Assembly: GCF_014779665.1 (NCBI RefSeq)
Contig: NZ_JACXYY010000003.1
Span: 434,001 to 498,000, forward strand
Source of the DNA: Nocardioides hwasunensis
GTDB lineage: Bacteria > Actinomycetota > Actinomycetes > Propionibacteriales > Nocardioidaceae
Length of the DNA stretch: 64,000 bases
Direction: 5' to 3'
The position numbers and the translations under genes were made by a program. This document shows positions 16,216 to 24,751 of the stretch, one piece after another. Below the pieces are notes generated by a model that was given only the letters and a program-made list of their open reading frames with translations, was not told the origin of the DNA and did not search any database. Position 1 is the stretch's first letter; each line of letters starts with the position of its first letter.

Positions 16216-17261
16216 GGATCCTGCTGACCGGCGCGGCCGGGTTCATCGGCACCGCGATCGGCACCCGACTGCGCGACGCCGGGCACGAGGTGGTCGGCGT
16301 CGACCTGATGCTCGCCTCGGCCCACGGTGAGACGTCGCCGCCCGCGGGCGTCCACCACCTCGACGTGCGCGACGCCGGGGCGCCCGCGTGGTCCGACCTG
16401 CTGCGCGGCATCGACGCGGTGTGCCACCAGGCCGCGGTCGTCGGCGCCGGCGTACGCGTCGCCGACCTGCCCGACTACGCCTCTCACAACGACGTCGGCA
16501 CGGCCGCCCTGCTCGCCGCCATGCACGAGGCGGGCGTGGACCGGCTGGTGCTCGCCTCCTCGATGGTGGTCTACGGCGAGGGGCGCTACACCTGCACCGA
16601 GCACGGCGACCAGCAGCCGCCGCCGCGCGAGGTGGCCGCGCTCGAGTCGGGCGACTTCGAGAACCACTGCGCGCGCTGCGGTCGCGCGCTGGAGTGGGCG
16701 CTCGTGCCCGAGGACGCCCGGCTCGACCCGCGCAGCAGCTATGCCGCGAGCAAGCTCGCGCAGGAGCACTACACCTCGTCGTGGGTCCGGCAGGCCGGGG
16801 CCGGTGCGGTCGCGCTGCGCTACCACAACGTCTACGGGCCAGGGATGCCGCGCGACACCCCCTACTCCGGGGTCGCGGCGATGTTCCGCTCCTCCCTCGA
16901 GCGGGGCGAGCGACCGCAGGTCTACGAGGACGGCGCCCAGGCGCGCGACTTCGTGCACGTCGACGACGTGGCCCGCGCCAACGTGGTGGCGCTCGAGCAG
17001 GTCGTGGCCGAGCCTGCGCCGCGGTTCGCGGCCTACAACGTGTGCTCCGGGCAGCCGGTGTCGATCCTCGACGTCGCCCGCCGGGTGGCCGCGGGCGCCG
17101 GACGCGACCTCGAGCCCGAGGTGACCGGCGGCTTCCGCCCCGGCGACGTACGCCACGTCGTGGCCTCCCCCGAGCTCGCTGCGCGCGAGCTCGGCTTCAC
17201 CGCAGCGGTCGACCCGGACACCGGACTGGCCGACTTCGCCACCGCCCCGCTGCGGGCCTGA
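16212..17261 (+). CDS. NAD-dependent epimerase/dehydratase with zinc-ribbon-like insert
   Basis: This 349-residue extended short-chain dehydrogenase has the NAD loop GAAGFIGTAIG, a catalytic SSMVVYG segment and the YxxxK pair in SYAASK. Between them is an insert holding CTEH and then CARC about 35 residues later: a plausible CxxH/CxxC zinc site not found in textbook epimerases. Members act on nucleotide sugars, interconverting or dehydrating them; the sugar is unknown. The ATG overlaps the stop of the phosphorylase gene. It runs toward the GT-C gene with 12 bases between. Confidence 0.85.
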   Translation: MRILLTGAAGFIGTAIGTRLRDAGHEVVGVDLMLASAHGETSPPAGVHHLDVRDAGAPAWSDLLRGIDAVCHQAAVVGAGVRVADLPDYASHNDVGTAALLAAMHEAGVDRLVLASSMVVYGEGRYTCTEHGDQQPPPREVAALESGDFENHCARCGRALEWALVPEDARLDPRSSYAASKLAQEHYTSSWVRQAGAGAVALRYHNVYGPGMPRDTPYSGVAAMFRSSLERGERPQVYEDGAQARDFVHVDDVARANVVALEQVVAEPAPRFAAYNVCSGQPVSILDVARRVAAGAGRDLEPEVTGGFRPGDVRHVVASPELAARELGFTAAVDPDTGLADFATAPLRA

Positions 17262-17273
17262 TCCGCGGCGGAC

Positions 17274-18626
17274 TCACCAGCTGGTGTAGAGCAGGTGCTG
17301 CACCAGCAGCGCCGAGCCGACCTGGAGGCCGAGCCCCCAGCGCCGCCACCCGCCGGGCAGCAGGGCCATGGACAGCGTCAGCCACGGCACGAACGGCAGC
17401 CAGATGCGCTCCACCTCCGCCTTCGACATCCGGCTCAGGTCGGCCACGGCGACCGCTGTCGCTCCCGCGAGCGCGAGCACCGCGAGGACGCGGGCCTGCC
17501 CGCTGTGCCGGCGCGCCGTGACCGCCAGACCCGCACCGAGGAGCGGTCCCGCCGAGACGAGCAGTGCGCCGAGGTTGCCCCACATCCAGTACGCCGCCGG
17601 CCGGTCGGAGGCGATGCCGTCCCAGTAGCGCTGCTCGAGCACCGGGTAGGCCTCCCACCACGCGAAGCCGAGCGCCGCGAAGACCAGGACCACCACGCTC
17701 GCGGACGCGGCGGCGACCGGCAGTGGCCACCAGCTCCTGGCCAGCCACAGGACGGCCAGGCAGACCACGCCGAGCAGCGGGAGGCCGTAGGAGCTCATCA
17801 CGCACCAGCCCAGGAGCAGGCCCGCGACGATCCCCCACCCGACCAGACCGCGCCGCGACCGCGCGGTCGCCGAGGTCGCCAGCGCCGCCAGCCCCCAGGC
17901 CGCCCACGCGGCGAAGAGCGCGTCGGCCGAGACCGCCAGGAAGACGGCCGCCGGCGTGAGCACCAGGAACGGCGCGGCCAGCCGTGCGCCACGGTCGAGG
18001 CCGAGGCGCCGCAGCGTCAGCAGGGTCGCGGCCGGGATGCTCGCCGCCACCGCCACGACGACGAGAGCGGCGGCCAGGTCCGCCCCGAGCCCGATGCGCA
18101 CCAGACCGATGAAGAACAGGATCGCCCCCGGCGGGTGCCCCGCCACATGGGTGGTCCAGTTGTCGGGGTGCGCGTTCGGGATGCGCTCGACGTACTCGTG
18201 CAGCATCGCCGGCACGTCGGTGATGCTGCGCGCGGTGATGAGGTACTCGTGGTGGTTGGTCATCACCCGGGTCAGTCCCGACTCGCCGTCGACCAGCGCG
18301 AGCGCGAGCAGCCAGGCCAGCGCGGCGACGTACGAGACGACGAGCAGGCGGCGCCACGACCAGACCAGCGCCCAGGTCTCGGCGCGGCTCACCCCGACGA
18401 TCGCGATCAGGATCGCCGGCAGCGTGCCGATCCCGACCTTGGCCTGCCAGAACCCGTGCAGGGGCGGCACGCCGAACATGTCGCTGCGGGCGCTGACGTC
18501 CCAGTCGGCGAGCACGGGCACGAGGAAGGAGGCCAGCAGGACGGCCCCCGCGACGGCGAGCCCGATGGTCGCGGCGCGGGCGGTGGCGCCGCTCGCCTCG
18601 GTGTTCGCCTCGGTGCTCCCCTTCAT
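17274..18626 (-). CDS. GT-C type membrane glycosyltransferase
   Basis: This 450-residue protein has about eleven membrane segments. Features suggesting a GT-C sugar transferase are a large extracytoplasmic loop with TNHHEYLITARS and THVAGHPPGAILFFIGL, resembling loops of actinobacterial mannosyl/arabinosyl transferases, and a YWMWGNLGALLVSAGP segment. The start is taken as the ATG at 18626; the frame continues upstream without membrane-protein character across the divergent promoter. It faces away from the GT2 gene at 18711, so the two may serve one glycan pathway. Substrates cannot be told. Confidence 0.7.
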   Translation of the reverse strand: MKGSTEANTEASGATARAATIGLAVAGAVLLASFLVPVLADWDVSARSDMFGVPPLHGFWQAKVGIGTLPAILIAIVGVSRAETWALVWSWRRLLVVSYVAALAWLLALALVDGESGLTRVMTNHHEYLITARSITDVPAMLHEYVERIPNAHPDNWTTHVAGHPPGAILFFIGLVRIGLGADLAAALVVVAVAASIPAATLLTLRRLGLDRGARLAAPFLVLTPAAVFLAVSADALFAAWAAWGLAALATSATARSRRGLVGWGIVAGLLLGWCVMSSYGLPLLGVVCLAVLWLARSWWPLPVAAASASVVVLVFAALGFAWWEAYPVLEQRYWDGIASDRPAAYWMWGNLGALLVSAGPLLGAGLAVTARRHSGQARVLAVLALAGATAVAVADLSRMSKAEVERIWLPFVPWLTLSMALLPGGWRRWGLGLQVGSALLVQHLLYTSW

Positions 18627-18697
18627 GCGGGCGAGCCTAGGGGCGGGACCCAGACCGTCCACGCCCGAAGGAGGGTCCGCCGGACCCAGTAGTTGGC

Positions 18698-18703
18698 TAA
18701 CGT
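18698..18703 (+). promoter_or_regulatory. candidate leaderless -10 (TAACGT) of the five-gene operon
   Basis: TAACGT is followed by seven bases and the ATG at 18711, with no ribosome-binding site between. It is the likely single promoter of the operon 18711-22258. Confidence 0.5.
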
Positions 18704-18710
18704 TCGTCCC

Positions 18711-19415
18711 ATGAGCCACGACACCGTCTGCGACCTGGTGCTGCCGTGCCGCGACGAAGCCGCGGCACTGCCGGACCTGCTCGCCCGGGTCCCCCAGGAG
18801 TTCGCCGTCGTCGTGGTCGACAACGGGTCACGTGACGGCACCGCCGAGGTCGCCCGCGGGCTGGGTGCGCGGGTGGTGGTCGAGCCGGTGCCGGGCTACG
18901 GATCGGCAGTCCACGCCGGGATGCTCGCCGCGACCCACGACTTCGTCGCCGTGATGGACGGCGACGGCTCCTTCGATCCCGCCGACCTGCTGCCCCTGCT
19001 CGCCGACGTGCGCGAGGACCGGGCCGACATCGCGGTGGGCCGACGGCGACCGACCCGCCGTGGCACCTGGCCGTGGCACGCCCGGCTGGGCAACGGCCTC
19101 ATCGTCGCGTGGCTGCGTCGCTCCATCCGGATGGACGCCCACGACATCGCACCGATCCGGGTCTGCCGTCGACAGGCCCTGCTCGACCTCGACCTCGAGG
19201 ACCGCCGCTTCGGCTATCCCGTCGAGCTCCTGCAGGCCCTGACCCGCGCCGGCTGGCGGGTCAGCGAGCACGACGTGGGCTACCACCCCCGGGCGGCCGG
19301 CACGCGGTCGAAGGTGTCGGGGTCGGTGCGCGGCACGGTGCTCACGGCGCGCGACTTCGCCCGCGTGCTGCGCCAGAAGCCGGACGCGAAGGCTGACGCG
19401 GGGGTGCCGCGATGA
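18711..19415 (+). CDS. glycosyltransferase family 2 (polyprenyl-phosphate type)
   Basis: This 234-residue protein is a GT2 enzyme: LVLPCRDEAAALPDLL at the start, VVVDNGSRDGTAEVA binding the nucleotide, the metal site VMDGDGSFDP and a later RRFGYPVELLQALTRAG acceptor region. GT2 members of this size, with no membrane segments, often move a sugar from a nucleotide donor to polyprenyl phosphate. It opens a tightly overlapping operon with DUF2064, methyltransferase and molybdopterin oxidoreductase genes. The ATG at 18711 is preferred to the one at 18693 because of the promoter. Confidence 0.85.
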   Translation: MSHDTVCDLVLPCRDEAAALPDLLARVPQEFAVVVVDNGSRDGTAEVARGLGARVVVEPVPGYGSAVHAGMLAATHDFVAVMDGDGSFDPADLLPLLADVREDRADIAVGRRRPTRRGTWPWHARLGNGLIVAWLRRSIRMDAHDIAPIRVCRRQALLDLDLEDRRFGYPVELLQALTRAGWRVSEHDVGYHPRAAGTRSKVSGSVRGTVLTARDFARVLRQKPDAKADAGVPR

Positions 19416-20062
19416 GGGCGCTGATCGTGGCCAAGGCACCGGTCGCCGGTCGGGTGAAGACCCGGCTGGGCGCGGTCATCGGGGACGACCTCGCCGCGGA
19501 CCTGGCCGCCGCCGCGCTCCTCGACACCATCGAGGCGTGCACGCGCGCCGGAGCGGTCGGGCACGTGAGCCTGGCCGGCGACCTCGCCGACGCCGTCCGC
19601 GGTGAGGAGATCGGCGCGGCCCTCACCGGGTGGACGATCACCGCGCAGCGCGGTGCCGGCTTCGCCGAGCGGCTGGTCAACGCCCATGCCGATGCCGGCC
19701 ACGGCGCGGTCGTGCAGGTCGGCATGGACACGCCACAGATCACGCCCGCCGGCCTCGCTTCGGTGGCCGAGGGGCTCGTGGACCACGACGCCGTCCTGGC
19801 TCCGGCCACCGACGGCGGCTGGTGGGCGCTCGCCCGGCGCGACCCCGACGTCGTACGTCACCTGGTCGACGTGGAGATGTCGACCGACCGCACGTTCGTC
19901 GACACCTGGGAGGCGCTCGAGCGCGCGGGGTGCCGGGTCGGCCACGGGGTCGAGATCAGTGACGTGGACACCGTCGAGGACGCCGACAGGGTCGCTGACC
20001 TCGCGCCGCAGACCCGTTTCGCCGACATGTGGCGCACGAGCCGCGTGAGGGGTGCGAGATGA
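19412..20062 (+). CDS. DUF2064 / TIGR04282 family glycosyltransferase-like protein
   Basis: This 216-residue protein begins MRALIVAKAPVAGRVKTRLG, the signature of the DUF2064 (TIGR04282) family, a nucleotide-sugar or cofactor nucleotidyltransferase fold that also occurs in arsenosugar clusters. The motifs VQVGMDTPQI and APATDGGWWALA, with their metal-binding Asp, are intact. The ATG overlaps the stop of the GT2 gene as ATGA, so they are coupled. It often sits next to a GT2 gene in actinobacteria, suggesting a common glycan; the reaction is not proven. Confidence 0.8.
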   Translation: MRALIVAKAPVAGRVKTRLGAVIGDDLAADLAAAALLDTIEACTRAGAVGHVSLAGDLADAVRGEEIGAALTGWTITAQRGAGFAERLVNAHADAGHGAVVQVGMDTPQITPAGLASVAEGLVDHDAVLAPATDGGWWALARRDPDVVRHLVDVEMSTDRTFVDTWEALERAGCRVGHGVEISDVDTVEDADRVADLAPQTRFADMWRTSRVRGAR

Positions 20063-20697
20063 GCGACCAGTCCTTCAGCGAGGTCTTCACCGACGCGCTC
20101 CACGGTCGGCCCACCGTCGTCCACGGCCTCGACCAGGAGCCCACCCTCCTGCCGATGCACCTGTGGCGGCGGCCGGCCGATGCCGACGACCTCCGTCTGG
20201 TCGACCTGTGCTCGGGTCCGACCCTCGACGTCGGGTGCGGCCCGGGCCGGATGACGGAGGCTCTCGCCGCGGCCGGCCACGAGACGCTCGGCATCGACGT
20301 CGTCGAAGCAGCCGTCCACCTCACGCGTCAGCGCGGGGTGTCGGCCCTGCGCCACGACGTCTTCGAGCGCGTGCCCTCCGAGGGCGAGTGGGAGACCGCG
20401 CTGCTCGCCGACGGCAACGTCGGCATCGGCGGCGACCCGGTGGCCCTGCTCACCCGCGTCAGCCGCCTCCTCGCACCCGGTGGCCGGGCCGTCGTCGAGC
20501 TCGAGGGCCCGGGCATCGCCATGCGTGACGGCTGGGCGGTCCTCGAGGGCGCGGCGGGCCGGAGCAGGCCCTTCCGGTGGGCGCACGTGGGCGTCGACGA
20601 CGTCGAGCACGTGGCCGCCCGAGCAGGGCTCGCGGTCGAACGGGTGTGTCCGGTCGGCCACCGGTGGGTCGCCGTCCTCACGGTCGCGACACCGTGA
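20059..20697 (+). CDS. class I SAM-dependent methyltransferase
   Basis: This 212-residue protein has the class I SAM fold: motif I LDVGCGPGRMTEAL near residue 55, the acidic end of strand 2 in TLGIDVVEAAV, and motif IV AALLADGNVGIGG. Interposed is an ALRHDVFERVPSEGEWE strand for the adenine pocket. Acceptor unknown. It begins ATGA with the stop of DUF2064 and ends overlapping the start of the molybdopterin gene, so it is part of the same translational chain. By position it may modify a product of the GT2/DUF2064 pair. Confidence 0.8.
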   Translation: MSDQSFSEVFTDALHGRPTVVHGLDQEPTLLPMHLWRRPADADDLRLVDLCSGPTLDVGCGPGRMTEALAAAGHETLGIDVVEAAVHLTRQRGVSALRHDVFERVPSEGEWETALLADGNVGIGGDPVALLTRVSRLLAPGGRAVVELEGPGIAMRDGWAVLEGAAGRSRPFRWAHVGVDDVEHVAARAGLAVERVCPVGHRWVAVLTVATP

Positions 20698-21845
20698 GAC
20701 CGACGCCGGCGTCCTTCACCTCGCGGCTGCGAAGCCCGGCGGTCGCGGCCCGCGTCGGCGTCTGGCTCGGCATCTGCTTCGGCACCTGCTTCCTCACCGG
20801 TCTGGTCAGCCACTACGCCCAGCTGCCCACGCACCCGGTCCCGTTCCCGACCAGCCCGAGCTGGGGCTACCGCCTCACCCAGGGCCTCCACGTCGTCACC
20901 GGGACCGCAGCCGTCCCGCTGCTCCTGGTCAAGCTCTGGTCGGTGCTGCCGCGACTCTTCGAGTCGCTCCCCCCGCTCGGTGACCCTCGTCGGCTCGTGC
21001 TCACCGCCCTCGAGCGCGGCTCGATCGCGGTGCTGGTGTCCGCCGCGGTCTTCCAGCTCGCCACGGGCCTGGCCAACTCCAGCCAGTGGTATCCCTGGTC
21101 CACCTTCTCCTTCCGCGCCGTCCACTACGCCGTCGCGTGGGTCGCCATCGGTGCCCTGCTGGTGCACATCGCGGTGAAGCTGCCGGTGATCCGAGACGTG
21201 CTGACCAGCGACATCGACGACACCGCGCACGATCGTCCGAGTGCCACGGTCCGCGGTCCGCTCTCACGCCGGGCCCTGGTGCGCACCACGTTCGCTGCCG
21301 CGGGAGTGGCCGTCCTCGCCACCGCGGGCGGCACCGTGCCGTGGCTGCGTCGCGTCTCGGTGTTCGCGGTCCGCACCGGCGACGGGCCGGGCGGGGTGCC
21401 CATCAACAAGTCCGCGCTGGCCGCCGGCGTCGAGGACACCGCCACGTCGCCCGACTGGCGCCTCGAGGTCGTCGTCGACGGCGCGGTGCTCCGCACCCTG
21501 TCCTACGACGACCTGCGCGCGATGCCCCAGCACGTCGAGTCGCTGCCGATCGCCTGCGTCGAGGGCTGGAGCGCGCAGGGCACCTGGTCCGGCGTCCGGA
21601 TGGGCGACCTGCTCGACGGAGTCACGGGGGCGGACGTCCAGGTCACCTCCCTGCAGCCGTCGGGCCCCTACCGGCGCACCACGCTCCCCGCGAACTTCGC
21701 CGACGACCGCCGCACCCTCATCGCGCTCGACCTGGCCGGCGAGCCGCTCTCGCTGGACCACGGCTATCCCTGCCGGTTGATCGCACCGAACCGACCCGGG
21801 GTCCTGCAGACCAAGTGGGTCACCCGGCTGGAGGTGTCGACATGA
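20694..21845 (+). CDS. membrane molybdopterin-dependent oxidoreductase (SUOX-like)
   Basis: This 383-residue protein joins two domains. Residues 1-180 hold four hydrophobic segments with spaced His (LVSHYAQL, QGLHVVTG, RAVHYAVAW, VHIAVKLP), like a cytochrome b561-type heme domain. After a linker RRALVRTTFAAAG that resembles an internal twin-arginine segment comes a sulfite-oxidase-type Moco domain (about 250-383) with the Mo-ligand Cys in IACVEGWSAQGTW. It could pass electrons between a periplasmic substrate and the membrane pool. The GTG at 20694 overlaps the methyltransferase stop. Substrate unknown. Confidence 0.8.
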   Translation: MRPTPASFTSRLRSPAVAARVGVWLGICFGTCFLTGLVSHYAQLPTHPVPFPTSPSWGYRLTQGLHVVTGTAAVPLLLVKLWSVLPRLFESLPPLGDPRRLVLTALERGSIAVLVSAAVFQLATGLANSSQWYPWSTFSFRAVHYAVAWVAIGALLVHIAVKLPVIRDVLTSDIDDTAHDRPSATVRGPLSRRALVRTTFAAAGVAVLATAGGTVPWLRRVSVFAVRTGDGPGGVPINKSALAAGVEDTATSPDWRLEVVVDGAVLRTLSYDDLRAMPQHVESLPIACVEGWSAQGTWSGVRMGDLLDGVTGADVQVTSLQPSGPYRRTTLPANFADDRRTLIALDLAGEPLSLDHGYPCRLIAPNRPGVLQTKWVTRLEVST

Positions 21846-22258
21846 GGGCTCGCGGCGGGCTCGTGGTCGTCGGCGCCCTGCTCATGGCGTACGGCGGGTG
21901 GCTGCTGTTGTCGCGCCAGGACCCCGGCCAGTGGCTGGAGGTGCTGGTCTGGTTGGCCGCCGCCATCGTGGCCCACGACGTGGTGCTCTCGGGACTGCTC
22001 ATCGGCGTCTGTCTCCTGGGGTCGCGACTGCTCCCGTCGCCGTGGCGAGCCCCCGCGACGATCGCACTGGTCGTCTGGGGCGGCCTCACCGTCGCGGCGA
22101 TCCCGGTCCTGACCCGCCTCGGGGCTCGCGCGGACAACCCCACACTGCTGGACCGGCCCTACGTCGCCACCTGGTGCGTCCTGAGCATCATCGTGGCGCT
22201 GGCCGTGCTCGCTGCCGGACGTGTGCGCGCACGCGCACGCGCCGACGATCCGGTCTAG
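21842..22258 (+). CDS. small integral membrane protein
   Basis: This 138-residue protein has four membrane helices (MAYGGWLLL, WLAAAIVAHDVVLSGLLIG, TIALVVWGGLTVAAIPVL, WCVLSIIVALAVLAAG) and ends in a short basic cytosolic tail. I do not recognise a family. Its ATG overlaps the stop of the molybdopterin oxidoreductase as ATGA, so it probably is a membrane partner of that enzyme or of the glycan pathway. It is the last gene of the operon. Confidence 0.7.
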   Translation: MRARGGLVVVGALLMAYGGWLLLSRQDPGQWLEVLVWLAAAIVAHDVVLSGLLIGVCLLGSRLLPSPWRAPATIALVVWGGLTVAAIPVLTRLGARADNPTLLDRPYVATWCVLSIIVALAVLAAGRVRARARADDPV

Positions 22259-22274
22259 GCTGCGAGGAACGCGT

Positions 22275-22286
22275 GTCGGGCCCGAC
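22275..22286. promoter_or_regulatory. 12-base palindrome before the GAF-ANTAR genes
   Basis: GTCGGGCCCGAC is a perfect palindrome 26 bases before the GTG of the first GAF-ANTAR gene. TAGGCT at 22255-22260, in the end of the upstream gene, is a possible -10. The palindrome could be an operator; GC-rich DNA produces such sites by chance. Confidence 0.25.
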
Positions 22287-22312
22287 TCGTGAGCTGACCT
22301 GAGGGGATCGCA

Positions 22313-23116
22313 GTGACCTCGTCCCTGGACCTCACGCGCACCGAGCTCGAGTCGGCGATGGCCGCCCGCGCACCGGGACGCGACGCGGCAGATGCCCTGT
22401 GCGTCTCCTGCGTCGGCCTGCTCGAGGTCGACGGGGTCGCGGTCTCGGTCATCTCCGGTGGGACGTCCGCCGGCACGTTCGGCTCGAGCAGCGCCGTGAG
22501 CCGGCGGCTCGACGAGTACCACTTCACGTTCGGGGAGGGACCCAGCCTGGACGCCGTCTCCTCGCGCTCGCCCGTCCTCGTGCCCGACCTGGGTGCGGGG
22601 AGCGAGGACAGGTGGCCCGCCTTCCGGGACGCCCTGCTGGAGGACGGCATCCGCGGCGTCTTCGCCCTCCCCATCATGATCACGTCGGCGTGCGTCGGTG
22701 CACTCGACCTCTACCGCCAGCGGCCCGGTCCGCTGGGTGGAGAGGCGCTGGCCAGCGCGATGGTCGCGGCCCAGCTGGCGTCCGCGCCCCTGCTCGATCT
22801 CATCAGCGGCGCACGGACGGTCGAGGACTCCGAGGTCGACCCGCACGCCGACGCGGACGACGATCCGACGCCCGACATGGATCGGGTCGAGATCTACCAG
22901 GCCTCCGGGATGCTCATGCCGGCCCTGGGGGTGAGCGCCGACGAGGCGATGCTGAGGCTGCGCGCCCACGCCCTCGCCACCAGCCAGAGTGCCAGCCAGG
23001 TGGCGCGGGCGATCATCGAGCGCAGGCTCGTGCTGGAGCGCGACGACGCGCACTGGCCGCACGACACGAACGGTTCGCACCACTCGCAGCCGGACCCGGA
23101 AAGGGGCTCCCCATGA
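22313..23116 (+). CDS. GAF-ANTAR domain regulator 1
   Basis: This 267-residue protein has a GAF sensor domain (about residues 15-160; DEYHFTFGEGPSLDAV and FALPIMITSACVGALDLYR are GAF hallmarks) and a C-terminal ANTAR RNA-binding domain (about 190-245; YQASGMLMPALGVSADEAML, then SASQVARAIIERRL). ANTAR proteins bind paired hexaloop hairpins in nascent RNA and prevent termination. No kinase is nearby. The GTG at 22313 follows GAGGGG at a good distance. It overlaps the next GAF-ANTAR gene, and both precede the prenyl-T3PKS cluster. Confidence 0.85.
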   Translation: MTSSLDLTRTELESAMAARAPGRDAADALCVSCVGLLEVDGVAVSVISGGTSAGTFGSSSAVSRRLDEYHFTFGEGPSLDAVSSRSPVLVPDLGAGSEDRWPAFRDALLEDGIRGVFALPIMITSACVGALDLYRQRPGPLGGEALASAMVAAQLASAPLLDLISGARTVEDSEVDPHADADDDPTPDMDRVEIYQASGMLMPALGVSADEAMLRLRAHALATSQSASQVARAIIERRLVLERDDAHWPHDTNGSHHSQPDPERGSP

Positions 23117-23865
23117 CCGAGGACAGGGAACCACAGATCATCCGCGCCTTCGTCGAGCTCTCCCAGGAGCTGATCGAGGACTACGACGTCATCGACATGC
23201 TGGCCCAGCTCACCGCGAGCTGCGCCAGCCTCCTCGACATCAGCTCCGCGGGGCTCCTGCTCGGCGACTCCCGCGGCCAGCTCCACCTCGCTGCCGCGTC
23301 GTCGGAGCGCACGCACCACCTCGAGCTGTTCCAGCTCCAGCGTGACGAGGGACCGTGCCTCGACTCCTTCCACGACGGCGAGCCGGTCAGTGCGCCCGAC
23401 CTCGACGCCGCGGCCCATCGCTGGCCGCAGTTCCAGCGCGCCGCGCTCGACGTGGGGATCCGCTCGGTCCACGCGCTGCCGATGCGGCTGAAGGACAACG
23501 TGCTCGGCGCGGTCGGGCTCTTCGGCGACGAGACGGGTGACCTGCACGAGGACGACCTGGCCCTCGCCCAGGCGCTCGTGCACGTCGCCAGCGTGGCCAT
23601 CGTCCACGAGCGCGCCGCCACGGACCGGGCGAGCATCAGTGCCCTGCTCGACTACGCCCTCACCAGTCGCATCGTGGTCGAGCAGGCCAAGGGCGCGCTC
23701 GCCTACGCCGGCGACCTCGACATGGACGACGCGTTCGCCGTGCTGCGTCTCTACGCCCGCGACCACCGTCGCAAGCTCAGCGAGGTGGCCAACGAGATCG
23801 TCAACCGCCTGCTGCCCTACGACGACGTCCTGCAGCACGCCCGGTCCAGCGCGTCCTCGACGTGA
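23113..23865 (+). CDS. GAF-ANTAR domain regulator 2
   Basis: This 250-residue paralogue of the previous gene has the same layout: GAF (about 10-165; FQLQRDEGPCLDSFHDGEPV, HALPMRLKDNVLGAVGLFGD) and ANTAR (about 180-240; RIVVEQAKGALAYAG, RLYARDHRRKLSEVANEIV). The FQLQRDEGPC sequence closely matches a large actinobacterial group. The ATG overlaps the stop of gene 1 as ATGA, so they are made together and may form a heterodimer. A gap of 67 bases separates it from the prenyltransferase gene, where an RNA target might lie; I could not identify one with confidence. Confidence 0.88.
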   Translation: MTEDREPQIIRAFVELSQELIEDYDVIDMLAQLTASCASLLDISSAGLLLGDSRGQLHLAAASSERTHHLELFQLQRDEGPCLDSFHDGEPVSAPDLDAAAHRWPQFQRAALDVGIRSVHALPMRLKDNVLGAVGLFGDETGDLHEDDLALAQALVHVASVAIVHERAATDRASISALLDYALTSRIVVEQAKGALAYAGDLDMDDAFAVLRLYARDHRRKLSEVANEIVNRLLPYDDVLQHARSSASST

Positions 23866-23932
23866 CCGCTCCTTGCCGCAGATCACCCCTAGGCATCGTG
23901 CGCAGAACCGGACGAGGGCGTTCGATGGTCCT

Positions 23933-24751
23933 GTGAGGACGACGACGGCACCGGCGAGCCCCTCGGCGGCCCGAGGCCTCGTGCTCGCGGCACACCCGGG
24001 CCCGGCGCTCGCGGTGACGGTGCTGTCCGGTCTCCTCGCAGCGGCCCAGGACCTGGAGCCTTCCCTCGCCGTGCTCGTCGTGGCGGCGGTGCTGGCCGGT
24101 CAGCTCACGGTGGGGTGGAGCAACGACCTCGTCGACGTCGCGCGCGACCGTCAGGTCCACCGGGCCGACAAGCCGCTGGCGACCGGCGCGGTGTCGGTCC
24201 CGACCGTCCGGCTGGCATGCATCGGTGCGGTCGTGCTCTGCATCGTCCTGTCGATGGGCCTCGGGGTCGCCGCAGGCGCGGTGAACCTGCTCTGCGTCGC
24301 CTCCGCATGGGCCTACAACCTCGGCCTCAAGTCCACCGCGTGGTCGTGGGTGCCGTACGCCGTCTCGTTCGGAGCGCTGCCGGCCATCGTGACGCTCGCC
24401 GACGGCCAGGCGCCGCCGTGGTGGTGGCCGGTCGGCGCGGCCCTGCTCGGCGTGGCCGCGCACCTGCTCAACGTGCTGCCCGACCTGGCCGACGACGCCG
24501 CCACGGGCGTGCGCGGCCTGCCGCACCACCTGGGACCGCGGCGCCTGCCGCCGGTCGCGGCAGCCGTGCTCGTGGCTGCGTCCGCCGTGGTCCTGCTCGG
24601 CGCGGGGGCGCCGCTCCTGGTCTCGGCGGCGGTCGGTGCCGTCGTCCTGATGCTGGCAGCCGTGGTCGTCGTGGGACCGGGCCGCGTTCCCTTCGTGTGC
24701 GCGATCGTGATCGCCCTCGGCGACGCCACGCTGCTGGTGGTGGCGCGATGA
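23933..24751 (+). CDS. UbiA-type prenyltransferase (SCO3242 family)
   Basis: This 272-residue membrane protein is a UbiA-superfamily prenyltransferase close to the SCO3242 group. Both Asp-rich metal motifs are present: NDLVDVARDRQVHRADKPLA near residue 63 and DLADDAATGVRGLPHHLG near residue 185, with eight or so membrane helices around them. UbiA enzymes join a prenyl diphosphate to an aromatic or other acceptor in the membrane. It opens a six-gene set with a type III PKS, which would provide an aromatic acceptor, and an IPP isomerase, which would help supply the prenyl donor. Confidence 0.85.
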   Translation: MRTTTAPASPSAARGLVLAAHPGPALAVTVLSGLLAAAQDLEPSLAVLVVAAVLAGQLTVGWSNDLVDVARDRQVHRADKPLATGAVSVPTVRLACIGAVVLCIVLSMGLGVAAGAVNLLCVASAWAYNLGLKSTAWSWVPYAVSFGALPAIVTLADGQAPPWWWPVGAALLGVAAHLLNVLPDLADDAATGVRGLPHHLGPRRLPPVAAAVLVAASAVVLLGAGAPLLVSAAVGAVVLMLAAVVVVGPGRVPFVCAIVIALGDATLLVVAR

